A stretch of DNA of 64,000 nucleotides, from contig NZ_CP113064.1 of assembly GCF_026625805.1 (NCBI RefSeq), positions 2,706,657-2,770,656 of the forward strand. The letters are read 5' to 3'. Below, in pieces: positions 25,723 through 34,323 of this stretch. Position 1 is the first letter of the stretch. Each line of letters opens with the position of its first letter. The DNA is from Brevundimonas sp. SL130. Its GTDB lineage: Bacteria; Pseudomonadota; Alphaproteobacteria; Caulobacterales; Caulobacteraceae. The notes under the pieces were generated by a model. It made no database searches, was not told where the DNA came from, and saw only the letters and a list, made by a program, of their open reading frames with translations. The position numbers and the translations under genes were made by a program.

Positions 25723-25895
25723 CACCTCCCCGTTCGCGAAGGCGAACGGGGAGGACAGGTCGCGCAGCGACCAGGAGGGGGCGACTCCGGCGGTGGTGAT
25801 GACCACGGCAGCTTCTGACACCGAGTCGCCCCCTCCTGGCGCTCGCTGACGCTCCCGCCTGTCCTCCCCGCCGGCATTCGCCGACAGGGAGGTGA
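25723..25895. repeat. 173-bp imperfect inverted repeat element
   Basis: The left half begins CACCTCCCCGTTCGCGAA and continues through GGGGAGGACAGG, GCGCAGCGACCAGGAGGGGGCGACTC; the right half mirrors it (GAGTCGCCCCCTCCTGGCGC...CCTGTCCTCCCC...GGGAGGTG). An internal hairpin (CGTTCGC/GCGAACG) lies within the left arm. It fills the gap between the convergent DUF885 and cysK genes, so it could act as a bidirectional terminator, and its size and structure resemble dispersed intergenic REP/MITE-type elements. No coding content. Confidence 0.75.
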
Positions 25896-25899
25896 GTTT

Positions 25900-26898
25900 T
25901 TAACCCCACGCCGGAACCGGCAATCCCTTCGACGTCAAGAATTCCGGATTGAACAGCTTGGACGCATAGCGCGAACCCGGATCGCACAGGCAGGTGACGA
26001 TGGTCTTGCCCGGACCGATCTCGCGCGCCAGCCGCACGGCGCCGGCGATATTGACCCCCGCCGATCCGCCCAGCGACAGGCCTTCGTACTTCACCAGATC
26101 GAACAGGATCGGCAGGAACTCGGCGTCTTCGATCCGGTAGGCGTGGTCAGGCTTGAAGCCTTCCAGATTGCCGGTGATCCGCGCCACCCCGATCCCCTCG
26201 GTGATCGACGAGCCTTCGCCCGTCATTTCCCCCTTGGTGAACCAGTTGAACATGGCCGCGCCGGCTGGATCGGCCAGGGCGATGGTCACCTCGGGCTTCT
26301 TCTCGCGCAGATAGGCGGCGACGCCCGAGATGGTGCCCCCCGAGCCGACGGCCGAAACGAAGGCGTCGATCCGGCCGCCGGTCTGTTCCCAGATCTCCGG
26401 CGCCGTGGTCGTGTAGTGGGCGTCGCGGTTGGCGGTGTTGTCGAACTGATTGGCCCAGATGGCGCCCGCTTCTTCGCTCTCGTTCAGCTCGGTCGCCAGA
26501 CGTCCCGAATAGTGGACGAAATGGTTGGGGCTGGAGAAGGGGGCGGCGTCCACCTCGACCAGGCGCGCGCCCAGCGAACGGATGGCCGACTTCTTCTCTT
26601 CCGACTGGGTGCGCGGAATGACGATGACCACCGGATGCCCCAGGGCCGCCCCGACCAGGGCCAGGCCGATGCCGGTATTGCCCGCCGTGCCCTCAACAAT
26701 GGTCCCGCCGGGCTTGAGCGCGCCGGACGCGCGTGCGCCCTGGACGATCGACAGGGCCGCGCGGTCCTTGATCGAGCCGCCGGGGTTCATGAACTCGGCC
26801 TTGCCCAGGATTTCGCAGCCCGTCTCATCGGACAGGCGGTTCAGGCGGACCAGCGGCGTATGGCCAATCAGGTCGATGACAGACGTTGTGACGGACAC
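25900..26898 (-). CDS. cysK: Cysteine synthase A
   Basis: PLP enzyme that forms cysteine from O-acetylserine and sulfide, 332 aa. The PLP lysine lies in NPGGSIKDRAA (about residues 38-48), the substrate loop in EGTAGNTGIGLA (the family has T-S-G/A-N-T), and the phosphate-binding loop in VGSGGTISG. The C-terminus (LFNPEFLTSKGLPVPAW) is slightly longer than in E. coli CysK. Last gene of the cysG-DUF2849-cysI-cysH-cysK run, 38 bp after cysH. A cystathionine beta-synthase-like activity cannot be excluded by motif. Confidence 0.93.
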   Translation of the reverse strand: MSVTTSVIDLIGHTPLVRLNRLSDETGCEILGKAEFMNPGGSIKDRAALSIVQGARASGALKPGGTIVEGTAGNTGIGLALVGAALGHPVVIVIPRTQSEEKKSAIRSLGARLVEVDAAPFSSPNHFVHYSGRLATELNESEEAGAIWANQFDNTANRDAHYTTTAPEIWEQTGGRIDAFVSAVGSGGTISGVAAYLREKKPEVTIALADPAGAAMFNWFTKGEMTGEGSSITEGIGVARITGNLEGFKPDHAYRIEDAEFLPILFDLVKYEGLSLGGSAGVNIAGAVRLAREIGPGKTIVTCLCDPGSRYASKLFNPEFLTSKGLPVPAWG

Positions 26899-26936
26899 GG
26901 TTCAGCTTTCAGGCGAGGTCGAACGAAAGGGGGAGA

Positions 26937-28016
26937 TCAGGCCGCGACCTGACGTCGTCCTAGGTGGATGCCGCACTCGACCTTGTCCATCCCCGACCAG
27001 CGTCCGGCGCGCGCCTCTTCGTCGTCTTCGACGGCGCGGGTGCAGGGCCAGCAGCCGATGGAGCGATAGCCCTGCTCAACCAACGGGTGACGCGGCAGGT
27101 CGTGCGCCTCCAGCCAGGCCTCGACGTCGTCGGCGTCCCAGTCCGCCAGCGGATTGATCCGCAGCACCCCGTCCAGCACCTCGAACGGCTTCAGCTGGGC
27201 GCGCGTCGCGGCCTGATAGCGTTTGCGCCCGGTGATGACGGCGTTGAAACCCACCGTAGCGCGGGCCAACGGCCGCACCTTCCTCAGATCGCAGCAGGCG
27301 TCGGCGTCGGTCCGCCACAGGTCGTCGCGGACGTCCAGGGTCGCTTTTTCGTTCGCGTCGGGCGTCACCAGCCGCACATCGGTCAAGCCCAGGGCCTTGG
27401 TCAGCTGGGTACGATAGGACAGGGTCTGGAGGAAATGCTGACCCGTCTCCAGAAACACCACCGGCACGTCCCGGTCCGTCTCGGCGACGATGTGCAGCAG
27501 GGCCGCCGATTCCGCCCCGAACGAGGATATGGCCCCGACGCGCAGGCCCAGGGCCGGGTCCAGGGCCGCCTTCAAGATTTCCGAAGCGTCCTTGCCCTCG
27601 GTCTCGCGGTTCAGCCAGTCGGCCAGGCCTTGCAGATCAGGGTCGTTCGACGCCGCCCGGCGCCTCTGCCAGATGGTGGGCGCCGGATCGACCGCCGGCT
27701 GATAGGAACCGCTGAAGGCCTGATCCATCCGCGCCCAGGCCGCCGTGTCCGCGCCCGGCGCCAGCTCGACCGCGTCGAAGCCCGAGCGCCGCAGATGCCG
27801 CGCCTGATCGGGCAAGACCTTGCCCGCCGCGATCAGCCGTCCGGCATAGCCCCGCTCGCGCAGCACCGCCGCCAGCGAGAACCCACGCCCGTCGCGAAAG
27901 GCGTCGAATTCCAGCACCAGGACGTCGGTCGCGGCGGCGGCCGCCTCGACCTCGTCCAGCGGGGTCGTGACCGACAGACGCGGTCCGTTCTGAACCCCTT
28001 CAAGCGTTTGCAGCAT
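26937..28016 (-). CDS. cysH: APS/PAPS reductase with N-terminal DUF934 fusion
   Basis: Reduces adenylylsulfate (APS, possibly PAPS) to sulfite with thioredoxin. The first about 120 residues match DUF934 (LDEVEAAAAATDVLVLEFDAFRDGRGFSLAAVLRERG), which in many bacteria is a separate small gene beside cysI. The reductase part follows: SSFGAESAALLHI, then the Fe-S cysteines CCDLRK and CWPC, and the catalytic C-terminal ECGIHL. The CC...CxxC pattern is that of [4Fe-4S] APS reductases. Start ATG 28016 overlaps the end of cysI by 17 bp and gives 359 aa. Confidence 0.9.
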   Translation of the reverse strand: MLQTLEGVQNGPRLSVTTPLDEVEAAAAATDVLVLEFDAFRDGRGFSLAAVLRERGYAGRLIAAGKVLPDQARHLRRSGFDAVELAPGADTAAWARMDQAFSGSYQPAVDPAPTIWQRRRAASNDPDLQGLADWLNRETEGKDASEILKAALDPALGLRVGAISSFGAESAALLHIVAETDRDVPVVFLETGQHFLQTLSYRTQLTKALGLTDVRLVTPDANEKATLDVRDDLWRTDADACCDLRKVRPLARATVGFNAVITGRKRYQAATRAQLKPFEVLDGVLRINPLADWDADDVEAWLEAHDLPRHPLVEQGYRSIGCWPCTRAVEDDEEARAGRWSGMDKVECGIHLGRRQVAA

Positions 28017-29670
28017 CGAGCGTCTCATAGATGGCGTCGCGGAAGGGATCGGGACCGACACGGCGCACCGTGTCGATAAACCGCTCGCCCTCGGCGCGGA
28101 TTTCAAGATAGCGGTCCAGGGTCCGCTGGATCGCGGGCGCGACCTCGTCGGCGGGCAGGCTCTTACCGACGATGTCGCCCAGGGCCGCCTGTTCGTCAGG
28201 CGAACCGCCGACGGTGATCTGGTAGTATTCCTCGCCCTTGCGATCCACGCCCAGCACGCCGATGTGGCCGACATGGTGGTGGCCGCAGGCGTTGATGCAC
28301 CCGCTCATATTGATCCGGACCGGCCCCAGCCGTTCCTGATAGTCCATATCGGCCAGCCGCTTCGACAGGGCCTGGGCGACCGGGATCGACCGGGCGTTGG
28401 CCAGGCTGCAGTAATCCAGTCCCGGACATGCGATGACATCCGTCGCCAGATCGGCGTTGGCCGTGGCCAGCCCCGCCTCCAGCAGCGCCCGCCACAGCGC
28501 CGGCACATCGTCCAGCTTCACATGCGGCAGGACCAGGTTCTGCTCATAGGCGGCGCGCAGTTCGTCGAAGGCATAGCGCTCAGCCAGATCCGCCACCGCG
28601 TCCATCTGGTCCGCCGTGATGTCGCCCGGCACCCCGCCGACCGGCTTCAGCGACACCACCACCGAGGCATAGCCCGGCTGGCGGTGACGCCGCACATTGT
28701 TCCTCGCAAACCGGGCAAAGTCCGGATCGGCCAGCAGGGCGCGGTCAAACGGCGCGCTGGCCTTGGGCAGGTCCTCAAACGGCGGCGGGGCGAAATAGGC
28801 CTTGATCCGCTCGGCCTCGTCTTCCGGAATCCGCAGGTCTTCGAGGCGCAGGGAGGCATAGTGCTTCTCCACCTCCTCGCGGAAGGCCTCCAGCCCGACC
28901 GAGGCGACCAGGATCTTGATCCGCGCCTTATGGATATTGTCGCGCCGCCCCAGCAGGTTCCACGCCCGCAGGATGGCGGTCAGATAGGCCAGCAGGTCCG
29001 CCGCCGGCACGGCCGAAGCGATCTCCTGGCCGATATGGGGCAGACGCCCCTGCCCTCCGCCGACGAAGACGCGGAAGGCGGTCCCGCCGTCCGCGCCGCG
29101 CACGATCTGAAGGCCCACGTCATGGGTGCGGATCGCCGCCCGGTCCTTCTCGGCCCCGATCACCGCGATCTTGAACTTGCGCGGCAGGAAGCTGAACTCC
29201 GGGTGGATGGTCGACCACTGGCGGATGATCTCGCACCAGGGGCGTGGATCCTCGATCTCGTCGTCGGCGGCGCCGGCGAAGACGTCGGTCGTGGTGTTGC
29301 GGATGCAGTTCCCCGAGGTCTGGATGGCGTGCATCTCGACATCGGCCAGATCGCTCAGGATCGCCGGCAGGTCGGTCAGGGCCGGCCAGTTGTACTGGAT
29401 GTTCGTCCGCGTGGTGAAATGGCCGTAGCCCTTGTCATAGGTGCGGGCGATATGGGCCAGCTGGCGCATCTGCCGGCTGTTGAAGGTCCCATAGGGAATG
29501 GCGACCCGCAGCATATAGGCGTGCAATTGCAGATAGACCCCGTTCATCAGCCGCAACGGCTTGAACTCGTCCTCGGTCAGGGCGCCGGACGCGCGGCGCG
29601 CCACCTGGTCGGAGAATTCCTCGACCCGTTCACGCACCAGGGCGTGGTCGAACTCGTCATAGCGATACAT
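28000..29670 (-). CDS. cysI: Assimilatory sulfite reductase hemoprotein
   Basis: Six-electron reduction of sulfite to sulfide using siroheme and a [4Fe-4S] cluster, 556 aa. Two ferredoxin-like half domains are seen early (PYGTFNSRQMRQLAHIARTYDKGYGHFTTRTNIQYNW is split across the substrate site) and the cluster ligands are CPGLDYC and CINAC near residues 420-470. The electron donor (ferredoxin or a CysJ flavoprotein) is not encoded nearby; the length and sequence allow either type. The start overlaps the DUF2849 stop (TGATG). Confidence 0.93.
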   Translation of the reverse strand: MYRYDEFDHALVRERVEEFSDQVARRASGALTEDEFKPLRLMNGVYLQLHAYMLRVAIPYGTFNSRQMRQLAHIARTYDKGYGHFTTRTNIQYNWPALTDLPAILSDLADVEMHAIQTSGNCIRNTTTDVFAGAADDEIEDPRPWCEIIRQWSTIHPEFSFLPRKFKIAVIGAEKDRAAIRTHDVGLQIVRGADGGTAFRVFVGGGQGRLPHIGQEIASAVPAADLLAYLTAILRAWNLLGRRDNIHKARIKILVASVGLEAFREEVEKHYASLRLEDLRIPEDEAERIKAYFAPPPFEDLPKASAPFDRALLADPDFARFARNNVRRHRQPGYASVVVSLKPVGGVPGDITADQMDAVADLAERYAFDELRAAYEQNLVLPHVKLDDVPALWRALLEAGLATANADLATDVIACPGLDYCSLANARSIPVAQALSKRLADMDYQERLGPVRINMSGCINACGHHHVGHIGVLGVDRKGEEYYQITVGGSPDEQAALGDIVGKSLPADEVAPAIQRTLDRYLEIRAEGERFIDTVRRVGPDPFRDAIYETLDAANA

Positions 29671-29945
29671 CAGCCCACGCCTCCCGCGACACTGTGGCCG
29701 ACGGTCGGTCCGGCGGAGCGAATCCGCTCCTTCAGCCGGTCACGGCCCGAGGGCGTGCGGTCCTGAACCTCGACCAGATAGGGATTGACGAAGATGTCCG
29801 GTCGCCCGGCGACCTCGGCCAGCACGATCTCGGCCGTGGCGTCATCCAGGGTCGAGGCCTGGCCAATGCCCTCGACCGGCTGATTGTCCACGCCGGCATA
29901 GATGACGCGGCCATCCGACAGACGGTTTGCGGTGACGATCTTCAC
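29670..29945 (-). CDS. DUF2849 family protein
   Basis: 91-aa cytoplasmic protein of DUF2849, a family found almost only between cysG and cysI in alphaproteobacteria. It reads MKIVTANRLSDGRVIYAGVD and later FVNPYLVEVQDR. Both ends overlap neighbours by 1-4 nt (ATGA with cysG, TGATG with cysI), so it is made in step with siroheme synthase and sulfite reductase. Function unknown; an accessory role in sulfite reduction is inferred from context. Confidence 0.88.
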   Translation of the reverse strand: MKIVTANRLSDGRVIYAGVDNQPVEGIGQASTLDDATAEIVLAEVAGRPDIFVNPYLVEVQDRTPSGRDRLKERIRSAGPTVGHSVAGGVG

Positions 29946-31327
29946 GCCGCAACCTCCGCCCGCACATCCAGTTGGGCCGCGGAAAACGCCGCCGTCTCGC
30001 CGACGAACAACAGGGCGGGACCGTTCAGGTCGGCGCCCCGCACCAGTGCGCCCAGCCCGTCCAGACGGCCCGTCAGCACCCGCTCGTCCGGCCGGCTGCC
30101 GTTCTCGACAATGGCCACCGGGGTCGAACCCAGACGTCCCGCCGCCATCAGCTTGGCCGCCGTCTCCTCGGCGCGGTCCACGCCCATATAGATGGCCAGG
30201 GTATGATTGGGCGCGGCCAGCCTGGCCCAGTCGGCGTCGCCCCCGCCGGGCTTGGCCTGGGCGGTCACAAAGGTCACCGCCTGGGCGTGGTCGCGGTGGG
30301 TCAGCGGAATCCCCGCCGAGGCCGCGCAGGCCAGGGCCGCCGTCACGCCCGGCACGACGAAGACCGGCACGCCCGCCGCCCGCATGGCCTCCAGTTCCTC
30401 GCCGCCGCGACCGAAGACGAAGGGATCGCCGCCCTTCAGCCGCACGACCCGGTGGCCGGCCTTGGCTTCCTCGATCATCAGGGCCTCGATCTGATCCTGG
30501 GGCACCGAATGTTCGCCGCGCGCCTTGCCGACGTACAGACGTTTGGCGTCGCGCCGCGCCCGCTCCAGCACCGCATCGGGCACCAGACGGTCGTGGATGA
30601 TGACGTCGGCGTCCTGAAGCACCCGCAGCGCCTTTAGGGTCAGCAGCTCCGGATCGCCCGGCCCCGCCCCGACGATGTGGACCACGCCCTGTTCCGGCGC
30701 CGCCGAGTTCAGCAGCCGCAACATCTCGCGCCGCGCCTCAGCCGTGCGGCCTGCCGCCGCCAGATCGGCCGCCGGTCCCCGGAAGGCCTTCTCCCAGAAC
30801 CGACGCCGGGCCATGAAGTCGGGCACATTCGCCTTGACCGTGTCGCGCAGCTCGCGCGCCAGCCGGGCCACATTGGCCAGTCCGGCCGGCAGCACGCCCT
30901 CGATCCGCGAACGCACGTCGCGCGCCAGTATGGGGGCCGATCCGCCGGTGGCGACCCCGATCACCACCTCATCGCGGTCGATCAGGGCCGGGGTCTGGAA
31001 GTCGCTCAGATGGGGCTTGTCGACCACATTGACCTGAGCCCCCGCCGCCCGCGCCAGGGCGCCCAGCCGCGTCAGCTCATCCGCGTCGTCCAGCGCCATG
31101 AACACCAGTCGCGCCCCCGCTAGATCGCCAGCGTCCGGCGACCGCAGCAGCGGCGTCGGCGCGGTCAGGGGCGTCTCCATCCGGGGCGGCGCCCCGTCTG
31201 GCGTGAACCACAGCAGCTCGGCTGGCGTGTTCAGAAACAGTCGCAGCTTCGCCAGCGCCGGCTCGCCGCCGCCGATGATCACGATCTTTGCGGCCTCCAG
31301 CGGGATGGCGGCGAGAAATACACGCAT
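29942..31327 (-). CDS. cysG: Siroheme synthase (multifunctional)
   Basis: Converts uroporphyrinogen III to siroheme, the CysI cofactor. The N-terminal precorrin-2 dehydrogenase/ferrochelatase part has KIVIIGGGEPALAKLRLFL (residues 14-32) and a central dimerisation region; the C-terminal SAM uroporphyrinogen methyltransferase part starts HIVGAGPGDPELLTLKALR and includes RLKGGDPFVFGRGGEE and GVTAALACAASAGIPLTHR. Start ATG 31327 (461 aa) chosen for the family-typical MRVFLAAIPLEA beginning. First gene of the sulfur-reduction operon; promoter in 31328-31452, shared with a divergent LysR gene. Confidence 0.93.
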   Translation of the reverse strand: MRVFLAAIPLEAAKIVIIGGGEPALAKLRLFLNTPAELLWFTPDGAPPRMETPLTAPTPLLRSPDAGDLAGARLVFMALDDADELTRLGALARAAGAQVNVVDKPHLSDFQTPALIDRDEVVIGVATGGSAPILARDVRSRIEGVLPAGLANVARLARELRDTVKANVPDFMARRRFWEKAFRGPAADLAAAGRTAEARREMLRLLNSAAPEQGVVHIVGAGPGDPELLTLKALRVLQDADVIIHDRLVPDAVLERARRDAKRLYVGKARGEHSVPQDQIEALMIEEAKAGHRVVRLKGGDPFVFGRGGEELEAMRAAGVPVFVVPGVTAALACAASAGIPLTHRDHAQAVTFVTAQAKPGGGDADWARLAAPNHTLAIYMGVDRAEETAAKLMAAGRLGSTPVAIVENGSRPDERVLTGRLDGLGALVRGADLNGPALLFVGETAAFSAAQLDVRAEVAA

Positions 31328-31452
31328 GGGTCTTGCTTTCAGGGTCGCCAGGAGAGGAAGAAGGGACGACGGCAGGACGCGAACCATCGGCTTCCCCGCC
31401 CAGACCCGCAAACCAGATTGCCTTTGGCTCGCTGATAGGATTTCTAACGGCG

Positions 31453-32382
31453 ATGGCCCGTTCCCTGCTCCCGCTCAACGCTCTGCGCGCCTTCGAGGCC
31501 GCCGCGCGTCACCTGAACTTCTCGCGCGCCGCCGACGAACTGGCCGTGACGCCGGGCGCCGTCAGCCAGCAGATCCGCCTGCTGGAAGACATCGTCGGCG
31601 GCCCCCTGTTCGTGCGCGAGGCGCGCGGCCTGCAACTGACCGACCTGGGCCGATCCTCGGTGCCCCTGCTGCGCGAAGGGTTCGAACGGCTGATGGACGC
31701 CTCGGCCCTGCTGCGCGAACCACCGCGCCGCCGCCAGGTGTCGATCAGCGTCGCGCCCGGCTTCGCCTCAAAATGGCTGATGCCCCGCATGGACGACTTC
31801 CACGCGGCCCATCCCGAGATCGAGCTGTGGATCTCCGCCGACATGGAGCCGGCCGACCTGACCGAGGGCAAGGTCGATCTCGCCGTCCGCTACGGCCCTG
31901 GCGACTATCCCGGCCTGACCGTGGACCGGCTGATGACCGAGACGGTTCTGCCTGTCTGCGCCCCGTCGCTGATGGACGGCGAAAACGCCATCCGCAAACC
32001 CGCCGACCTGATGCGCCACATCCTGCTGCACGACATGTCCAACGACGGCGACCCCAGCCGCCCGGACTGGGCCATGTGGCTGAAGGCGCGCGGGGTGCGC
32101 CACCCCGACCCGCGCCGGGGCTCGCGCTTCAATCAGTCGGGCCTGTTGATCGAGGCCGCCATCGCCGGGCGCGGCGTCGCCCTGGCCAAACGCACCCTGG
32201 CCCAGGCCGACCTCGCCTCGGGCCGCCTGGTCGCCCCCTTCCCCGATGGCTCCGAAGCGGTCGGTTTCGCCTATTCCGTCGTCCAGCCCCGCGACCGCCC
32301 CCCCTCGCCCAGCGCCACGGCCTTCGTCGCCTGGCTGAAGCGCCAGGCGGTCGATCACGACAATACGATGGGGCAGCTCTAA
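31453..32382 (+). CDS. LysR-family regulator (GcvA-like)
   Basis: 309-aa DNA-binding regulator. The helix-turn-helix is in residues 5-62 (LNALRAFEAAARHLNFSRAADELAVTPGAVSQQIRLLED), and the effector domain follows from about 90 (VSISVAPGFASKWLMPRMDDF). The N-terminal sequence is of the GcvA type. Divergent from the cysG operon across 125 bp, so it may control sulfur reduction, but GcvA-like regulators sit beside many pathways; target and effector are unproven. A small dyad TAG-N5-CTA just upstream of the start could be a LysR half-site pair. Confidence 0.88.
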   Translation: MARSLLPLNALRAFEAAARHLNFSRAADELAVTPGAVSQQIRLLEDIVGGPLFVREARGLQLTDLGRSSVPLLREGFERLMDASALLREPPRRRQVSISVAPGFASKWLMPRMDDFHAAHPEIELWISADMEPADLTEGKVDLAVRYGPGDYPGLTVDRLMTETVLPVCAPSLMDGENAIRKPADLMRHILLHDMSNDGDPSRPDWAMWLKARGVRHPDPRRGSRFNQSGLLIEAAIAGRGVALAKRTLAQADLASGRLVAPFPDGSEAVGFAYSVVQPRDRPPSPSATAFVAWLKRQAVDHDNTMGQL

Positions 32383-32400
32383 GGGAACCGCCGTCCCGCC

Positions 32401-32904
32401 TCACCAGGCGGAAGGCCAAATCTGGTTGCTGCGCCCGCCATCCTGATCGCTGTTTTCACCGACGCGCCAACCCTTGGGACAGGGTCCGAGCCGCACGTAT
32501 CGCCTCTGCTGGACGAAGACCTCGGGCGGACGCGCATTCAGCCGTTCCGTGCGGAAATCGACACTGAACCTGTCCGCGGAGCCTGTTTTGCGCGTTCGCA
32601 CCAGGAATCTCTGGCCGGACAGGGTGCAGGTCTGGATTTTTCCGCCCTCGATCTCGACCGGCGCCCGCGTGATTTCACAGGCCTGCCCCTGAACCGAAGG
32701 CATCAACTCGGCAAAACCGTCGCTGAGTTTCCGGTCGGCGCAGATCCGCACCGGCCGAGCGCCCCCGTCCGACGTCTCGACCTGCCACAGCGCCGGCGGA
32801 TCCACCGCCGCCTGCCGGTCCAGCCAACGGTTGGTGTCGGCCTCGCAAGCGGTCAGCATCAAGACCGCGACCAGGCCGACCACCGCCCGCCCGCCCTCAT
32901 TCAC
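32401..32904 (-). CDS. DUF3617-like lipoprotein
   Basis: 167-aa exported protein; the lipobox MLTAC places the Cys at residue 20. PPALWQVETSDGG...VRICADRKLSDGFAEL resembles DUF3617 proteins (a Trp motif followed by a Cys), with further cysteines in GQACEI, IQTCTL and LGPCPKGW. Function unknown. It overlaps the upstream membrane-protein gene by 8 nt, so it would be co-expressed with it under the BlaI-type operator at 33393-33420. Confidence 0.7.
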   Translation of the reverse strand: MNEGGRAVVGLVAVLMLTACEADTNRWLDRQAAVDPPALWQVETSDGGARPVRICADRKLSDGFAELMPSVQGQACEITRAPVEIEGGKIQTCTLSGQRFLVRTRKTGSADRFSVDFRTERLNARPPEVFVQQRRYVRLGPCPKGWRVGENSDQDGGRSNQIWPSAW

Positions 32905-33373
32905 CGCCCAGTTCCTTGCCCAAGCGACGGTCGTGAACCGCCTGTAGATGGGCCAGGCTGAACACCGCGACAGCAGAGGCGAGCGTACCCGCGACAGCGA
33001 TCAGCGCCAGTTCCGCATTGCCCTGGGCCAATTGCAGGGGCGACGGCGGTCGGTTGAACCAGGCCTGGGCGACATTCCAGCAGAGGAGATTGTGGAACAC
33101 GGCGGTTAGGGCGATCAATGGACCGCCGACGCGCAATCCGGACACAAGGCCCGCTCCGGCAGACGCCCGCCCCAATCGTCCCCTCACCCCGATCACCAGG
33201 GCTGCGATCGCACAGGCCAACAGACCCAGAACAATCAGCTTGTTCGTCGGCCCCGCATCATTGAAGGCCACGAGAATTTTCACGCCGTGCCCGCCCGGCT
33301 CCACGCTTTGCGCCTGGGCGCTCCACGCGGCCAGACTCGCCGCCACGATTAGACAGGACGCCTTGAGGCGCAT
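32897..33373 (-). CDS. Membrane protein behind a BlaI-type operator
   Basis: 158-aa protein of unrecognised family: a signal peptide (cleavage near AQAQS), then three hydrophobic helices at about residues 45-62, 79-98 and 120-142. The arrangement is faintly reminiscent of ExbB/MotA-type proteins but too weak to assign. The ribosome site GGGAGAG is 5 nt from the ATG. The gene begins 20 bp downstream of a double TACA-N2-TGTA operator, so it is the likely direct target of the BlaI-family repressor encoded 0.9 kb upstream. Confidence 0.65.
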   Translation of the reverse strand: MRLKASCLIVAASLAAWSAQAQSVEPGGHGVKILVAFNDAGPTNKLIVLGLLACAIAALVIGVRGRLGRASAGAGLVSGLRVGGPLIALTAVFHNLLCWNVAQAWFNRPPSPLQLAQGNAELALIAVAGTLASAVAVFSLAHLQAVHDRRLGKELGGE

Positions 33374-33392
33374 GACATCTCTCCCGGTGAGT

Positions 33393-33420
33393 TACAAATG
33401 TAGTCTGATTTACATTTGTA
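33393..33420 (-). promoter_or_regulatory. Double BlaI/MecI-type operator
   Basis: Two dyads, TACAAATGTA (33393-33402) and TACATTTGTA (33411-33420), each of the TACA-N2-TGTA form bound by BlaI/MecI repressors, and together forming a larger palindrome with an 8-bp centre. It lies between the M56 gene stop (33448) and the start of the membrane-protein gene (33373). A -35-like TTGACC is just upstream. Confidence 0.85.
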
Positions 33421-33447
33421 GATCGGTCAAGTCCGCCCTTTGCGCTT

Positions 33448-34323
33448 TCAATGCGCCTGCACCGGCGGCAACAGTCGAAGATTGAGAACTATTCCCGGCC
33501 GCACGCGCTGGACCTCGGGCGTGGGCGGTTGAAGCCGCCAGGCCGCGCACGCCGCAACCGCCAGAACCGCGACGGTGAAAAGCAGTCCGGCGCTGGACGG
33601 CGACCAGCAACTGAGCCGCAACGCCTGGAGTCGCGCCTCCAGCGCCGCGACGCCGCCCTGTGTCCACCCGCACCCGATCGGGCCGGCCGACGCCGATCCC
33701 GCCTTCAACAAGGCTTCCGCATAGAGCCGCCGTCGGCCGGGCCGTCCCGCCATCACCGTGGCGTCGCAGGCCAGTTCCTGGTCGAACCGCAGCAACCCGG
33801 CGCCGACATGGGCGAACGGATTGAACCAGAACAGACACACAAGCCCCGTGACGACGGCATTGACCCTCAAATCCCCCCGATCACGGTGCGCCCGTTCGTG
33901 TGCGCGGATCAGGGCGACTTCGTCCTGCGACCATCGACGGTCGGCGTCGGCCGGCATGACCAGCCGCCCGACCAGCACGCCGACAAGGGCGGGGCCCGCC
34001 TCACCTCGTCGCTCAAGCGCGGCGAACCGGCGCTGAGCGCTGACCATCGCCAAGGCGCTGACCAGAACGCCGGCGAACCAGATCGACGCCAGGCCGATCT
34101 GGACCTCCCGTTCAGCAAACAGACCCAGACCCGCCGCCCCCGCAAGCCCGCCTTCCCGCGGAACACAGACCGCGACCAAGGCGGCGGGAACCGCCCACCA
34201 CAGCCCATAGGCGGCGCGGGGGCCGAACCGCCGGCGGAAAACCCCTCGAAGACAGACAACCAGCCCGACCGCGCCCGCCAGGGCCAGGTTCATCTCCGCC
34301 AACAGGCCGATCAGGTCACGCAT
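33448..34323 (-). CDS. M56-family membrane metallopeptidase (BlaR1-like, no sensor domain)
   Basis: 291-aa integral membrane zinc peptidase related to the protease part of BlaR1/MecR1. Hydrophobic helices lie at about residues 9-25, 38-55 and 77-95; the zinc site is in ALIRAHERAHRDRGDLRVN (HExxH type, about 139-143) followed by WFNPFAHVGAGLLRFDQELACD with the third ligand Glu; one more helix at about 250-267. BlaR1 has an extra C-terminal penicillin-binding sensor domain of about 250 residues; here the protein ends after the last helix, so any signal is sensed differently. Overlaps blaI by 8 nt. Confidence 0.88.
   Translation of the reverse strand: MRDLIGLLAEMNLALAGAVGLVVCLRGVFRRRFGPRAAYGLWWAVPAALVAVCVPREGGLAGAAGLGLFAEREVQIGLASIWFAGVLVSALAMVSAQRRFAALERRGEAGPALVGVLVGRLVMPADADRRWSQDEVALIRAHERAHRDRGDLRVNAVVTGLVCLFWFNPFAHVGAGLLRFDQELACDATVMAGRPGRRRLYAEALLKAGSASAGPIGCGWTQGGVAALEARLQALRLSCWSPSSAGLLFTVAVLAVAACAAWRLQPPTPEVQRVRPGIVLNLRLLPPVQAH

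Noticed and set aside
25723..25895. CRISPR array or insertion sequence
   Set aside because: The repeats are one inverted pair without spacers, target duplications or transposase; treated as an intergenic inverted repeat.
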